Positions 54,908 through 62,241 of a stretch of 64,000 bases of DNA are shown here, one piece after another (position 1 is the first letter of the stretch; the number at the start of each line of letters is the position of its first letter). The position numbers and the translations under genes were made by a program. The notes beneath the pieces were generated by a model that had not been told where the DNA came from, searched no databases, and worked only from the letters and a program-made list of their open reading frames with translations. The stretch spans positions 62,001 to 126,000 of the forward strand of contig CABUJR010000005.1 of the NCBI GenBank assembly GCA_902492015.1, in the 5' to 3' direction. Source of the DNA: an uncultured Eubacteriales bacterium (GTDB taxonomy: Bacteria; Bacillota; Clostridia; TANB77; CAG-508).

Positions 54908-55771
54908 CTATTTTTCCCATCTTCCATAAATTCCACAAGGTAAAACTAAATTAGATGATTTCATTGGAAGTCCAATTTCACCTGATGATAATTTTCCTTT
55001 TTTAAAATCTAATTTTAAATTTAAAATATTTTCTAAAACTTTTGATGAAATTCCTGTAGTATATGAATTGATTAAGAAAAATAATGGATTTTCAGATAAA
55101 ACACCCTTACAAAGTTCTACTAAATCTGCAATATTATTCTCAAATTGCCATACTTCTCCATTTTTTCCTCTTCCATAGGACGGAGGATCCATTATAATCG
55201 CATCATATTTATTTCCTCTTCTAATTTCCCTTTGAACAAATTTAGTTACATCATCAATTATAAATCTAACAGGTCTATCTGAAAGTCCCGAAGCTGCAAG
55301 ATTCTCCTTTGCCCAAGATACCATGCCCTTAGAAGAATCTACATGACAAACTTGTGCTCCTGCATAACTACATGCAACAGTAGCTCCTCCAGTATATGCA
55401 AAAAGATTTAAAACTTTTATATCTTTTCTGCCAGAGGTTTTTATTTTATTAATCATCCAATCCCAATTAACAGCTTGTTCAGGAAATAAGCCTGTATGCT
55501 TAAATCCCATTAACTTAATATTAAAAGTTAATTCTTTATATTTTACTTTCCAGGAATCTGGAACTTTTTTATTATATTTCCAGCCTCCTCCACCACTATT
55601 ACTTCTATTATATCTTGCATTTGCTAATTTCCATTTTTCAGGACATGTTTTTTCTTTCCAAATAATTTGTGGATCCGGTCTTATTAGAACAATATTATTC
55701 CATCTTTCAAGTTTTTCACCATCTGACATATCTAATATTTCATAATCTTTCCAATCTCTTGCAATTTCCAT
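54908..55771 (-). CDS. Class I SAM-dependent rRNA methyltransferase (RlmI/RlmK type)
   Basis: This 287-residue protein has the Rossmann motif I LNLFAYTGGATVACSYAGA, motif II VCHVDSSKGMVSWAKEN, and the catalytic DPPSYGRGKNGEVW, close to the DPPxF/Y of RlmI and RlmK (cytosine C5 or guanine N7/N2). It lacks the N-terminal PUA domain of long RlmI. AAGGAG precedes the ATG. The gene is next to an RluA-type gene, a common pairing in Firmicutes. Target base and position are not clear from sequence. Confidence 0.85.
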   Translation of the reverse strand: MEIARDWKDYEILDMSDGEKLERWNNIVLIRPDPQIIWKEKTCPEKWKLANARYNRSNSGGGGWKYNKKVPDSWKVKYKELTFNIKLMGFKHTGLFPEQAVNWDWMINKIKTSGRKDIKVLNLFAYTGGATVACSYAGAQVCHVDSSKGMVSWAKENLAASGLSDRPVRFIIDDVTKFVQREIRRGNKYDAIIMDPPSYGRGKNGEVWQFENNIADLVELCKGVLSENPLFFLINSYTTGISSKVLENILNLKLDFKKGKLSSGEIGLPMKSSNLVLPCGIYGRWEK

Positions 55772-55863
55772 AATTTCTCCTTAAAATTACATATAATATT
55801 AATATATTTTACTTCTAAAATCTAAATTTTCTTTATTGATTTAAAAACATTATGGTATTAATC

Positions 55864-56715
55864 TTATAATTTTTTTAAAAATTCTCCTATTTCCGTAATA
55901 CTTTCTTTTGGAGTTGAAGCTCCTGCCATAATCCCTATTTTATCAATATTAGAAAAATCTATATTTTTTAATTCTTCAACAGTTTCAATACTATATACAT
56001 TTTCACATTCTTCTTTTGCTACATTTACAAGTTCTCTAGTATTAGAACTATTTTTTCCACCAATAATAATCATTGTGTGGAAATCTTTAGCAATTTTTCT
56101 TGTTTCTGTTTGTCTTTTCTCAGTCGCATCACATATTGTTTTATCCACAATTACATCTGCTTCTATAAAATTAGTTTCTATTTCTCCTATCAATTTATCG
56201 AATTTTTCACTTGAAAAAGTAGTTTGAGATACAACAAATACTCTTCCAATATTAGTTTTCTCATATTCTATATAAGCATCTAAAATATCATCTTCATTTT
56301 CAATTATATAACTGTTTTCTCCAGCAAATCCTTTTATTCCTACAACTTCTGGATGTTTAGCTTTTCCTACAATTATTATAAAAGACTTATCCTTTTCCTT
56401 TTTTACTTTATTATGAATTAATTTTACTCTTCCACAAGTTAAATCAATAATTTCTAGTCCTTTTTCTTCAGCTTTTCTATATATTATTTCTGGTTCTCCA
56501 TGTGCTCTAAATATCACTTTTGAGCCATTAGGTATTTTTTCTATATCATCTACTGTAATCATACCCTTTTTTTCTAGTTTATTTATAACTTGTCCATTGT
56601 GAACAAGCTCTCCTAAACAATATATTTTTTCACTTTTTATATTTTCTTCTGCCATTTTTACTGCATAACTTACTCCTGCACAAAATCCTGCTGTTTTTCC
56701 AATCACTATTTCCAT
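55864..56715 (-). CDS. ispH: 4-hydroxy-3-methylbut-2-enyl diphosphate reductase (IspH/LytB)
   Basis: This 283-residue iron-sulphur enzyme carries the three cluster cysteines (AGFCAGVSYAV; DLTCGRVKL; KTICDATEKRQTE), the HNGQVINKL His motif, FRAHGEPEI, and an ATEKRQ substrate loop. It makes the last step of the MEP pathway, giving IPP and DMAPP for undecaprenol and quinones. No S1 domain is fused here, unlike in some Clostridia. An AGGAAAAG site lies upstream. The family length is normal. Confidence 0.95.
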   Translation of the reverse strand: MEIVIGKTAGFCAGVSYAVKMAEENIKSEKIYCLGELVHNGQVINKLEKKGMITVDDIEKIPNGSKVIFRAHGEPEIIYRKAEEKGLEIIDLTCGRVKLIHNKVKKEKDKSFIIIVGKAKHPEVVGIKGFAGENSYIIENEDDILDAYIEYEKTNIGRVFVVSQTTFSSEKFDKLIGEIETNFIEADVIVDKTICDATEKRQTETRKIAKDFHTMIIIGGKNSSNTRELVNVAKEECENVYSIETVEELKNIDFSNIDKIGIMAGASTPKESITEIGEFLKKL

Positions 56716-56884
56716 ATTTTTTCTCTTTTCCTAATCCATCTTTTAATATTAATTTTGGTATAAACCCATTATTTATTATACTATAAAATTACATAAATTG
56801 CAAAATCTAATAAATTTATTATCTTATAGAATTATATTAAACAATATATAATTTTACCATATATATTTATATATATTTTTTATT

Positions 56885-56989
56885 TCATAAAACACTTAAA
56901 ATTGTTACAAAAGTATACAACAAATATCCTAAAAACACAAAACTTATTGCTGTAATTCCTATTAAAATTCCTAAAAATACCTTATTCAT
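56885..56989 (-). CDS. 34-residue single-pass membrane peptide
   Basis: This short ORF has a near-perfect ribosome site (AAAGGAGGAAATATG) and reads MNKVFLGILIGITAISFVFL, then a second half of similar hydrophobic character and a TGA stop. Most of it is one membrane helix. It lies alone in the 434-bp gap between ispH and the Cys-rich gene. Such peptides are often missed by gene finders. Possible roles are a membrane stress peptide or a toxin of a type I system, but no antisense RNA was recognised. Confidence 0.55.
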   Translation of the reverse strand: MNKVFLGILIGITAISFVFLGYLLYTFVTILSVL

Positions 56990-57078
56990 ATTTCCTCCTT
57001 TGTATTAATAAAATTTATATAATTCTATATATTCATATATTTTTCATTTATTCCTGTTTTAATAAAATATTTTAATTC

Positions 57079-57107
57079 GTGACAAAATTTCTTTTTTGTG
57101 CTATAAT
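57079..57107 (+). promoter_or_regulatory. Strong sigma-A promoter of the Cys-rich peptide gene
   Basis: GTGACA (57079-57084), a 17-base spacer and a perfect TATAAT (57102-57107) lie 42 bases before the ATG at 57150. Confidence 0.7.
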
Positions 57108-57149
57108 AATTGGGAAACTATAAACCATTTTAATAAGCGAGGTGCGTAT

Positions 57150-57320
57150 ATGAAAGAACGGACACAGACAACAAATGTAACTGTTAATGACAGCACTACT
57201 GCACAGGAAAGTTCAGAACATAAGTGTACATGTGGCGGAAAGTGCAAATGCAATGGTGGCGGAAGTGGTTGCTGTTGTAAACATCACAGCAAAGAAGAAA
57301 AGGAGGACACTTCCCACTAG
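57150..57320 (+). CDS. 56-residue Cys-rich peptide, metallothionein-like
   Basis: The ATG at 57150 follows GAGGTG. The N-terminal half is Thr/Ser/Asn-rich and polar, and the C-terminal half has a dense metal-ligand pattern HKCTCGGKCKC, then GCCCKHH. Eight residues of this region are Cys and three are His. A metal-binding or metal-buffering role is suggested. A precursor peptide is also possible, but no modification gene is near. Base composition is richer in G+C than its neighbours, and codon four is CGG, unused elsewhere in the window, which hints at recent acquisition or a different origin. It has its own strong promoter and terminator. Confidence 0.6.
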   Translation: MKERTQTTNVTVNDSTTAQESSEHKCTCGGKCKCNGGGSGCCCKHHSKEEKEDTSH

Positions 57321-57354
57321 TCGAGCGAATACACTCGCAAAAAGATAACAAAAA

Positions 57355-57382
57355 ATCCCAGCTGACTCTTGTCGGCTGGGAT
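57355..57382. terminator. Bidirectional terminator between the Cys-rich gene and uvrC
   Basis: ATCCCAGCTGAC pairs with GTCGGCTGGGAT (12 bp, one G-T pair) around TCTT, with A/T runs on both sides. Confidence 0.9.
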
Positions 57383-57394
57383 TATCTTTTATTT

Positions 57395-59179
57395 TTATAA
57401 TTCTTCTTTTATTTTTTCTGCTAAAGCTAAATTTATACCTTTTACTTGTATTAAATCTTCTATTGAAGCTTCTTTTATTTTTTTCACACTTCCAAATTTT
57501 TTTAGAAGTGCTGTTCTTTTTTTCTCGCCAATTCCCTCAATATAATCTAATTTGGATTTAGTCATCTCTTTATCACGAACTTTTCTATGATATTCAATAG
57601 CTGTTTTATGAACTTCATCTTGCAGATTTGTAATAAAATTAAATAATTTCTCAGAAATTAAAAATTCAATTCTGTTTTCATCAATCAAAGCTCTAGTTGA
57701 GTGTTTATCATCTTTAACCATACCAAATACTGGTATCTCAACACCTACTATTTCCATTGCTGATTTAATTGCTCTTATTTGTGTTATTCCACCATCTGCT
57801 AAAATTAAATCTGGCAAAGTTCCAAAACCACCTTTAGGATTTTCAAGAGAATGTCTTAATCTTCTTGTTACCACTTCCTCCATACATTTTGGATCATCTT
57901 GTCCATAGACTGTTTTAATTTTAAATCTTCTTGATAGATTTCTTTTAATAACTCCATTTTGTGCAACACACATACCTGCCACAATAAAATTACCTGAAAT
58001 ATTTGATATATCAAAACTTTCAATTTTAAGTGGCATAGTATCTAAATCAAGTACATCTCTTAATTCTGTTAAAATCTCTGTCTTATCTTTTAATTTATTT
58101 TCTAAAGTTATTTTACTATTAAGTTCTGCCATTTCAACAAATCTTAGTTTTTCACCTTTTTGAGGAGTTTTTAGCTCAACTTTTCTATTTCCAATATTTG
58201 AAAGCCAATTTTCTAATACTTGTTTTTCTTCTAAATCATATCTAAGCATAATTTTACTTGGAAAATCTTTTCTATCAATATAATATTGCTTTATAAATCC
58301 AGATACAATTTCATCTTCATTCATATCTTTAAGGTCATCAAAAAAGTAATGCTCTCTTCCTATCATTTTACTATTTCTGATAAAAAATATTTCTATGCAA
58401 ACTGTAACTTCATTTTTATAAAGACCAATTACATCTATATTATTTTCTGAAATATTTGAAACTTTTTGTTTTTCTGAAACTCTTTCTATAGCTAAAATTC
58501 TATCTCGTACAGCTGCTGCTTTTTCGAACTCTAAATTTTCAGAAAATTTATTCATTTCAGCTTCTAAGTTTTTTATAATTTTATCTATTTTTCCGTCTAA
58601 TAACATACAGATTTGATTTATTTGCTCAGCATATTCTTCTTTTGAAACATATCCCATACAAGGTGCTAAACATTTTTTTATATGATAATTTAAACATGCT
58701 CTATCTTGATTTTTAAAATTTTTACATTGTCTTATTTGAAATTTCTCTTTTATGAAATTTACCATTTCTTTGGCAGCTGAAACATTGGGATATGGGCCAA
58801 AATATTTTGCACCATCATTTTGTATTCTTCTTGTCATAAATACACCTGGATAGTCAGATTTCACATCCACTTTTATATAAGGATAAGTTTTATCATCTTT
58901 TAAAAGAACATTAAATTTGGGTCTGTATTTTTTTATTAAATTACATTCTAAAATAAGAGCTTCATCTTCACTTCCGACTACTATATATTCAAAATGGTCT
59001 ATTAAAGAAACCATTTTTTCAATTCTTGGTGTCTTATTATTTTTTCTAAAATACTGTCTAACTCTATTTCTTAAAACTACGGCTTTTCCAACATATATTA
59101 CAGTATTATCTTTATCACGCATTATATAAACACCTGGCTTATCTGGAAGTTTTTTTAACTCTTCTTCTATATCAAACAT
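57395..59179 (-). CDS. uvrC: Excinuclease ABC subunit C
   Basis: This 594-residue protein has all UvrC domains in order: the GIY-YIG nuclease (PGVYIMRDKDNTVIYVGKA), a Cys-rich segment (CKNFKNQDRACLNYHIKKCL), the UVR motif (FEKAAAVRDRILAIERV), the RNase H-like nuclease (ESFDISNISGNFIVAGM; LADGGITQI) and tandem HhH (LDYIEGIGEKKRTALLKKFG). UvrC cuts both sides of a lesion in nucleotide excision repair with UvrA and UvrB. A TTG in frame upstream is inside the ribosome site GGAG, so the ATG at 59179 is chosen. It contains GTC GGA AGT in frame, showing the octamer core can be read normally. Confidence 0.95.
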   Translation of the reverse strand: MFDIEEELKKLPDKPGVYIMRDKDNTVIYVGKAVVLRNRVRQYFRKNNKTPRIEKMVSLIDHFEYIVVGSEDEALILECNLIKKYRPKFNVLLKDDKTYPYIKVDVKSDYPGVFMTRRIQNDGAKYFGPYPNVSAAKEMVNFIKEKFQIRQCKNFKNQDRACLNYHIKKCLAPCMGYVSKEEYAEQINQICMLLDGKIDKIIKNLEAEMNKFSENLEFEKAAAVRDRILAIERVSEKQKVSNISENNIDVIGLYKNEVTVCIEIFFIRNSKMIGREHYFFDDLKDMNEDEIVSGFIKQYYIDRKDFPSKIMLRYDLEEKQVLENWLSNIGNRKVELKTPQKGEKLRFVEMAELNSKITLENKLKDKTEILTELRDVLDLDTMPLKIESFDISNISGNFIVAGMCVAQNGVIKRNLSRRFKIKTVYGQDDPKCMEEVVTRRLRHSLENPKGGFGTLPDLILADGGITQIRAIKSAMEIVGVEIPVFGMVKDDKHSTRALIDENRIEFLISEKLFNFITNLQDEVHKTAIEYHRKVRDKEMTKSKLDYIEGIGEKKRTALLKKFGSVKKIKEASIEDLIQVKGINLALAEKIKEEL

Positions 59180-59217
59180 CCTATTCTCCAATCATTTTTA
59201 TTTAAAGTAAAAAGCTT

Positions 59218-59404
59218 AATTTGCTAAATATTATTATTAAAATAAATTTTCAGTATCTTGCTGTCGCAACTTTATTTTTTAAAAATTTTATTTCATAAAA
59301 TTTAAAATAAAAATATGAAAGTTGCTCCATTTTGCTCTCGCTAAAGCTCGTTTGGTCGCTTACGCGATACTTCAATTTATTTTAATAATAATATTTAGCA
59401 AAAA
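59218..59404. mobile_element. MITE-like palindromic element
   Basis: The perfect 29-bp inverted ends are 59220-59248 and 59374-59402 (TTTGCTAAATATTATTATTA...). They extend with AGTATC on both sides. Inside, GCAACTTT (59266-59273) pairs with AAAGTTGC (59318-59325) around a further A/T palindrome. It has no ORF, is 187 bp long, and lies between uvrC and hpt. No clear target duplication was seen, so its mobility is inferred from structure only. Confidence 0.65.
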
Positions 59405-59431
59405 TAGTATAAATAACGAAATAAAGACTTA

Positions 59432-59947
59432 TTATTCTATATAGCCCACATAAGGTATATTTCTTCCTTTTTCATCATAATCAAAACCATAGCCAACTAT
59501 AAATTTATTTGGAATTACAAAACCAGTATAATCTACATCAACTTTTACTTCTCTTCTTTCAGCTTTATCCATTAAAACAGCCACTTTAATAGTATTTGGA
59601 TTTTTAGAAGCCAAATATTCTTTTAAATATTTTAAAGTACGACCTGTATCTATAATGTCTTCAACGATTAAAATATCTTTTCCTTCTATATTACAGTCTA
59701 AATCTTTTTTTACTATAATATTTCCTGTGCTTTCTGTTCCAGAATAACTTGAAAGCTGCATAACTTCTAGTATAATATCTGTTTTCATTTTTTTTACTAA
59801 ATCAACTGTAAAAAATACAGCTCCTTTTAAAACTGAAATTACTATAACCTCTTTAGTTCCAGCATAATCTTTGTCAATCTCTTCTGCCATTTCTCTTATT
59901 CTTTTTTGAAGCTCTTCTTCCTTGTACATTACTTTTAAATTCTCCAT
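59432..59947 (-). CDS. hpt: Hypoxanthine phosphoribosyltransferase
   Basis: This 171-residue type I PRTase has the PRPP motif ILIVEDIIDTGRTLKYL, the N-terminal KGAVFFTVDLVKK loop and a C-terminal VVGYGFDYDEKGRNIPYVG segment. It converts hypoxanthine and guanine to IMP and GMP for purine salvage. AGGAGGATTTATG gives a clear start. It lies 21 bp after the HExxH protein gene and is followed by the palindromic element. Confidence 0.95.
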   Translation of the reverse strand: MENLKVMYKEEELQKRIREMAEEIDKDYAGTKEVIVISVLKGAVFFTVDLVKKMKTDIILEVMQLSSYSGTESTGNIIVKKDLDCNIEGKDILIVEDIIDTGRTLKYLKEYLASKNPNTIKVAVLMDKAERREVKVDVDYTGFVIPNKFIVGYGFDYDEKGRNIPYVGYIE

Positions 59948-59968
59948 AAATCCTCCTAAACTTTTTAT

Positions 59969-61486
59969 TTAATCTTTTTCTTCTTCTTTGGTATCAATAT
60001 TTCTTTTTTCTCCAACTTTTTCTTCTTTTAATACTTTATCTGCTTTTTCATTAAATTCTTTTAATTCTTCTTTAGATAAAGCAAGAGAATTTTTTTCTAT
60101 TTTTACCTTTTTATATACTTGTTTCTTTGGCTTTGGTTTTTTGTAATTGAATTTTTTACTTTTTACAAATTTTTCTTTAAAACTATCTAATTTTTGTTTA
60201 GTCTTATCTAAAATAGTAATTTTTCCTCTTTTCTCTAAAACTGATTTTGTATATCTTGTTATTTTAGAATTATCCCATTTATCTTCTGAAAAATCATCCT
60301 CTATATATCTTTGAACAACATCTCTTGCTTGTAAAAATACTTTTTGTTTTGTTAAATGAATTCCAAATTTAAGTAAATTTTCCTTTCCTACTCTATGTAA
60401 AATTCCAATTTTTGCCATATTTAAAAAATTTGTTCTTTGCTCAGAAGTTAAATTATATATATATGCCTCTAAAACTGAATTTACGTCATTTATTCTTTTC
60501 ATTGTTTCTAATACATGTTTTTCTGCTCCGTCTTCAACCTGTTCAAAAATTTTTATATGTCTTGTATTTTCTATTAAATTAATAGCATATTCTATAGAAT
60601 ATAATAATTTATTATGATTAAATTCCATTTCTTTCATAAAGTTTTTGGATTGTCTCAGTCCATTAACTGGAATATTTTCTATGCGTTCACACATTTTCTT
60701 TTCACAAGATCTTAATATTCCTGTCATAGCTATCATTACATTATGTTCTTTTTCTTTTCTTGCAAGTCTTCTTCCATCATTTGGGTATAATGTATTATGA
60801 AGCATTGCATAATTTACTTCTATTTCATCTAGAAATTCTAAAGTCTCATCTTCAGATTCTCCTGCTTTCTCAGATAGAAATTTTGCAAGTCTATCCCTTC
60901 CCATTATACCATTTTTTAAAAATTCCTTTTCTGTTACACCATAAACAGCTCCAATCGCATCTGTTATAAATGTTATATCTGTATATCCTACTTTATTTTG
61001 ATTTAAATATGGCTTATGAGATGAATTTGCTGGATACACACATCTATGAGCAGCTTTTTCTACAATCGCTTCTAATAAAGATACGTTATATTCTTTTGTA
61101 TATCTATTTAAACTTTCTAATCTGTCTTCTCCATGCTCATCAAAAGTTACAGCATGAAATAATTCATGAGTTAATATTTCATACAGTTCTTCTTTATCTC
61201 TTTCTAATACACACTTTTTAGATATTAAAATGGTTTCACGATCTGGTATATACATTCCTGCTATATTACTATATTTTTCAGGAAAATTTACTACTTTTAT
61301 AGCTTTCAAATTATATAATAATGATGTCATATCTTGTTTTATATCTTCACCAGAAAGCTCAAACTCTTTACTTCTTCTTAACAAAATATCTACAATTATT
61401 GGTTTAAATTCTTTGGAAACTTTTAGTTTTCCTACCCATTTTTCAAAATATTTTCTTAAGCTATTATTTTCATAATCCTTAATCAT
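59969..61486 (-). CDS. Unknown 505-residue protein with HExxH metallopeptidase motif
   Basis: The motif HELFH at residues 107-111 lies in a hydrophobic/helical context (LYEILTHELFHAVTF), and LLEAIVEKAAH follows about 30 residues later, a plausible third ligand (Glu) as in gluzincins. GRDRLAKFLSEKAG and the long helical middle are not recognised. The last 80 residues are Lys/Glu-rich. There is no signal peptide or membrane segment, so it is likely cytoplasmic, unless released otherwise. It lies 16 bp after the small gene at 61503 and before hpt. The function is unknown; a protease is the most that can be said. Confidence 0.7.
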   Translation of the reverse strand: MIKDYENNSLRKYFEKWVGKLKVSKEFKPIIVDILLRRSKEFELSGEDIKQDMTSLLYNLKAIKVVNFPEKYSNIAGMYIPDRETILISKKCVLERDKEELYEILTHELFHAVTFDEHGEDRLESLNRYTKEYNVSLLEAIVEKAAHRCVYPANSSHKPYLNQNKVGYTDITFITDAIGAVYGVTEKEFLKNGIMGRDRLAKFLSEKAGESEDETLEFLDEIEVNYAMLHNTLYPNDGRRLARKEKEHNVMIAMTGILRSCEKKMCERIENIPVNGLRQSKNFMKEMEFNHNKLLYSIEYAINLIENTRHIKIFEQVEDGAEKHVLETMKRINDVNSVLEAYIYNLTSEQRTNFLNMAKIGILHRVGKENLLKFGIHLTKQKVFLQARDVVQRYIEDDFSEDKWDNSKITRYTKSVLEKRGKITILDKTKQKLDSFKEKFVKSKKFNYKKPKPKKQVYKKVKIEKNSLALSKEELKEFNEKADKVLKEEKVGEKRNIDTKEEEKD

Positions 61487-61502
61487 CTATTTGCAATACT
61501 CC

Positions 61503-61805
61503 TTATATTTCTGGAACATCAATATCTTTTATTTCTTTTGGCTTTTGATTAGGCATTTCTCCTTTTTTTCTTATCACATCTGTCATACCAGGTTTAAATT
61601 TAGACATAATTTTTTCGATAATTTTTTTATTTTCTGAGTTTAATTTATCTAATACAACTAAATTTCCATCTGGCAATTTTTCATATAAATTGCTATCACT
61701 ATATAACAAATATTCTTTGCCTTTACATTTCATTGATGTTATTAATGAAAGCTCATCTATATTGGTTTCTTTGTTTAGATTTTTTTGATCTATTTCATTT
61801 TCCAT
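61503..61805 (-). CDS. Unknown 100-residue protein upstream of the HExxH gene
   Basis: This ORF reads MENEIDQKNLNKETNIDELS and further on LITSMKCKGKEYLLYSDSNL and NLVVLDKLNSENKKIIEKIM. It is charged, with a small beta-like middle and no membrane segment. GAGGGG precedes the ATG at 61805, so the ATG five codons earlier, inside that site, is rejected. It is the first gene of the short operon with the HExxH protein and hpt. No family was recognised. Confidence 0.7.
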   Translation of the reverse strand: MENEIDQKNLNKETNIDELSLITSMKCKGKEYLLYSDSNLYEKLPDGNLVVLDKLNSENKKIIEKIMSKFKPGMTDVIRKKGEMPNQKPKEIKDIDVPEI

Positions 61806-61907
61806 AAAATTTCCCCTCATTTTTTTATTATTCTCTAATTTTATTTAGCATTTATATTATATTACATTTAATTTTTTCTGTAAATAAATATATTTACAAA
61901 AAAACAT

Positions 61908-61936
61908 TTGACATTTTGATTAATTTTACATATTAT
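61908..61936 (+). promoter_or_regulatory. Sigma-A promoter of glmS
   Basis: TTGACA (61908-61913), a 17-base spacer and TATTAT (61931-61936) lie about 70 bases upstream of the ribozyme cleavage site. Confidence 0.7.
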
Positions 61937-62005
61937 AATATAGAAATAGGAATTTTTAAAAGTAAGCACAAAAAATTAGAAAGGAGTTAAAAAAAACAAA
62001 GGTTA

Positions 62006-62141
62006 GCGCCAGAACTAAATTTTATAATTTAGTTGACGAGGTCTAGAGTTATCGAAATATTCGGCGGATACTCTAGTGGTTTATTTACAACCATAGATTA
62101 AACAAAAAAATAGTAGAAATACTATAACAGAAATTTAATCA
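62006..62141 (+). ncRNA. glmS ribozyme (GlcN6P-responsive self-cleaving riboswitch)
   Basis: The class signature is clear. GCGCCAGAACT follows the cleavage point between A62005 and G62006. AGTTGACGAGG is the conserved core. P2.1 is CTAGAGT/ACTCTAG around ATCGAAATATTCGGCGG. P3 is TGGTT/AACCA. P4 is GATTAAA/TTTAATC with an inner ATAGTA/TACTAT. It cleaves the leader when glucosamine-6-phosphate binds, which lowers glmS mRNA. It lies between the promoter and the start codon. Confidence 0.95.
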
Positions 62142-62165
62142 GTAAATTGCTTACACCCTATTTTT

Positions 62166-62220
62166 AAAACTAGACTTTGGACAGTATTATATCTGCCCTT
62201 AAATTCTGTACTCTAGTTTT
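62166..62220 (+). promoter_or_regulatory. Extra hairpin between the ribozyme and glmS
   Basis: AAAACTAGA pairs with TCTAGTTTT, 22 bases before the start codon. The 3' arm contains ACTCTAG, identical to the P2.1 strand at 62070-62076 of the ribozyme. An alternative fold with CTAGAGT at 62043-62049 is possible. Confidence 0.5.
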
Positions 62221-62241
62221 ATAAAAGAAAGGTGGTTTTTT

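Noticed and set aside
58968..58978. A third frameshift site in uvrC (GTCGGAAG)
   Set aside because: Here CGG is out of frame (GTC GGA AGT), and UvrC is continuous and full-length. It shows that the core sequence alone does not break frames.
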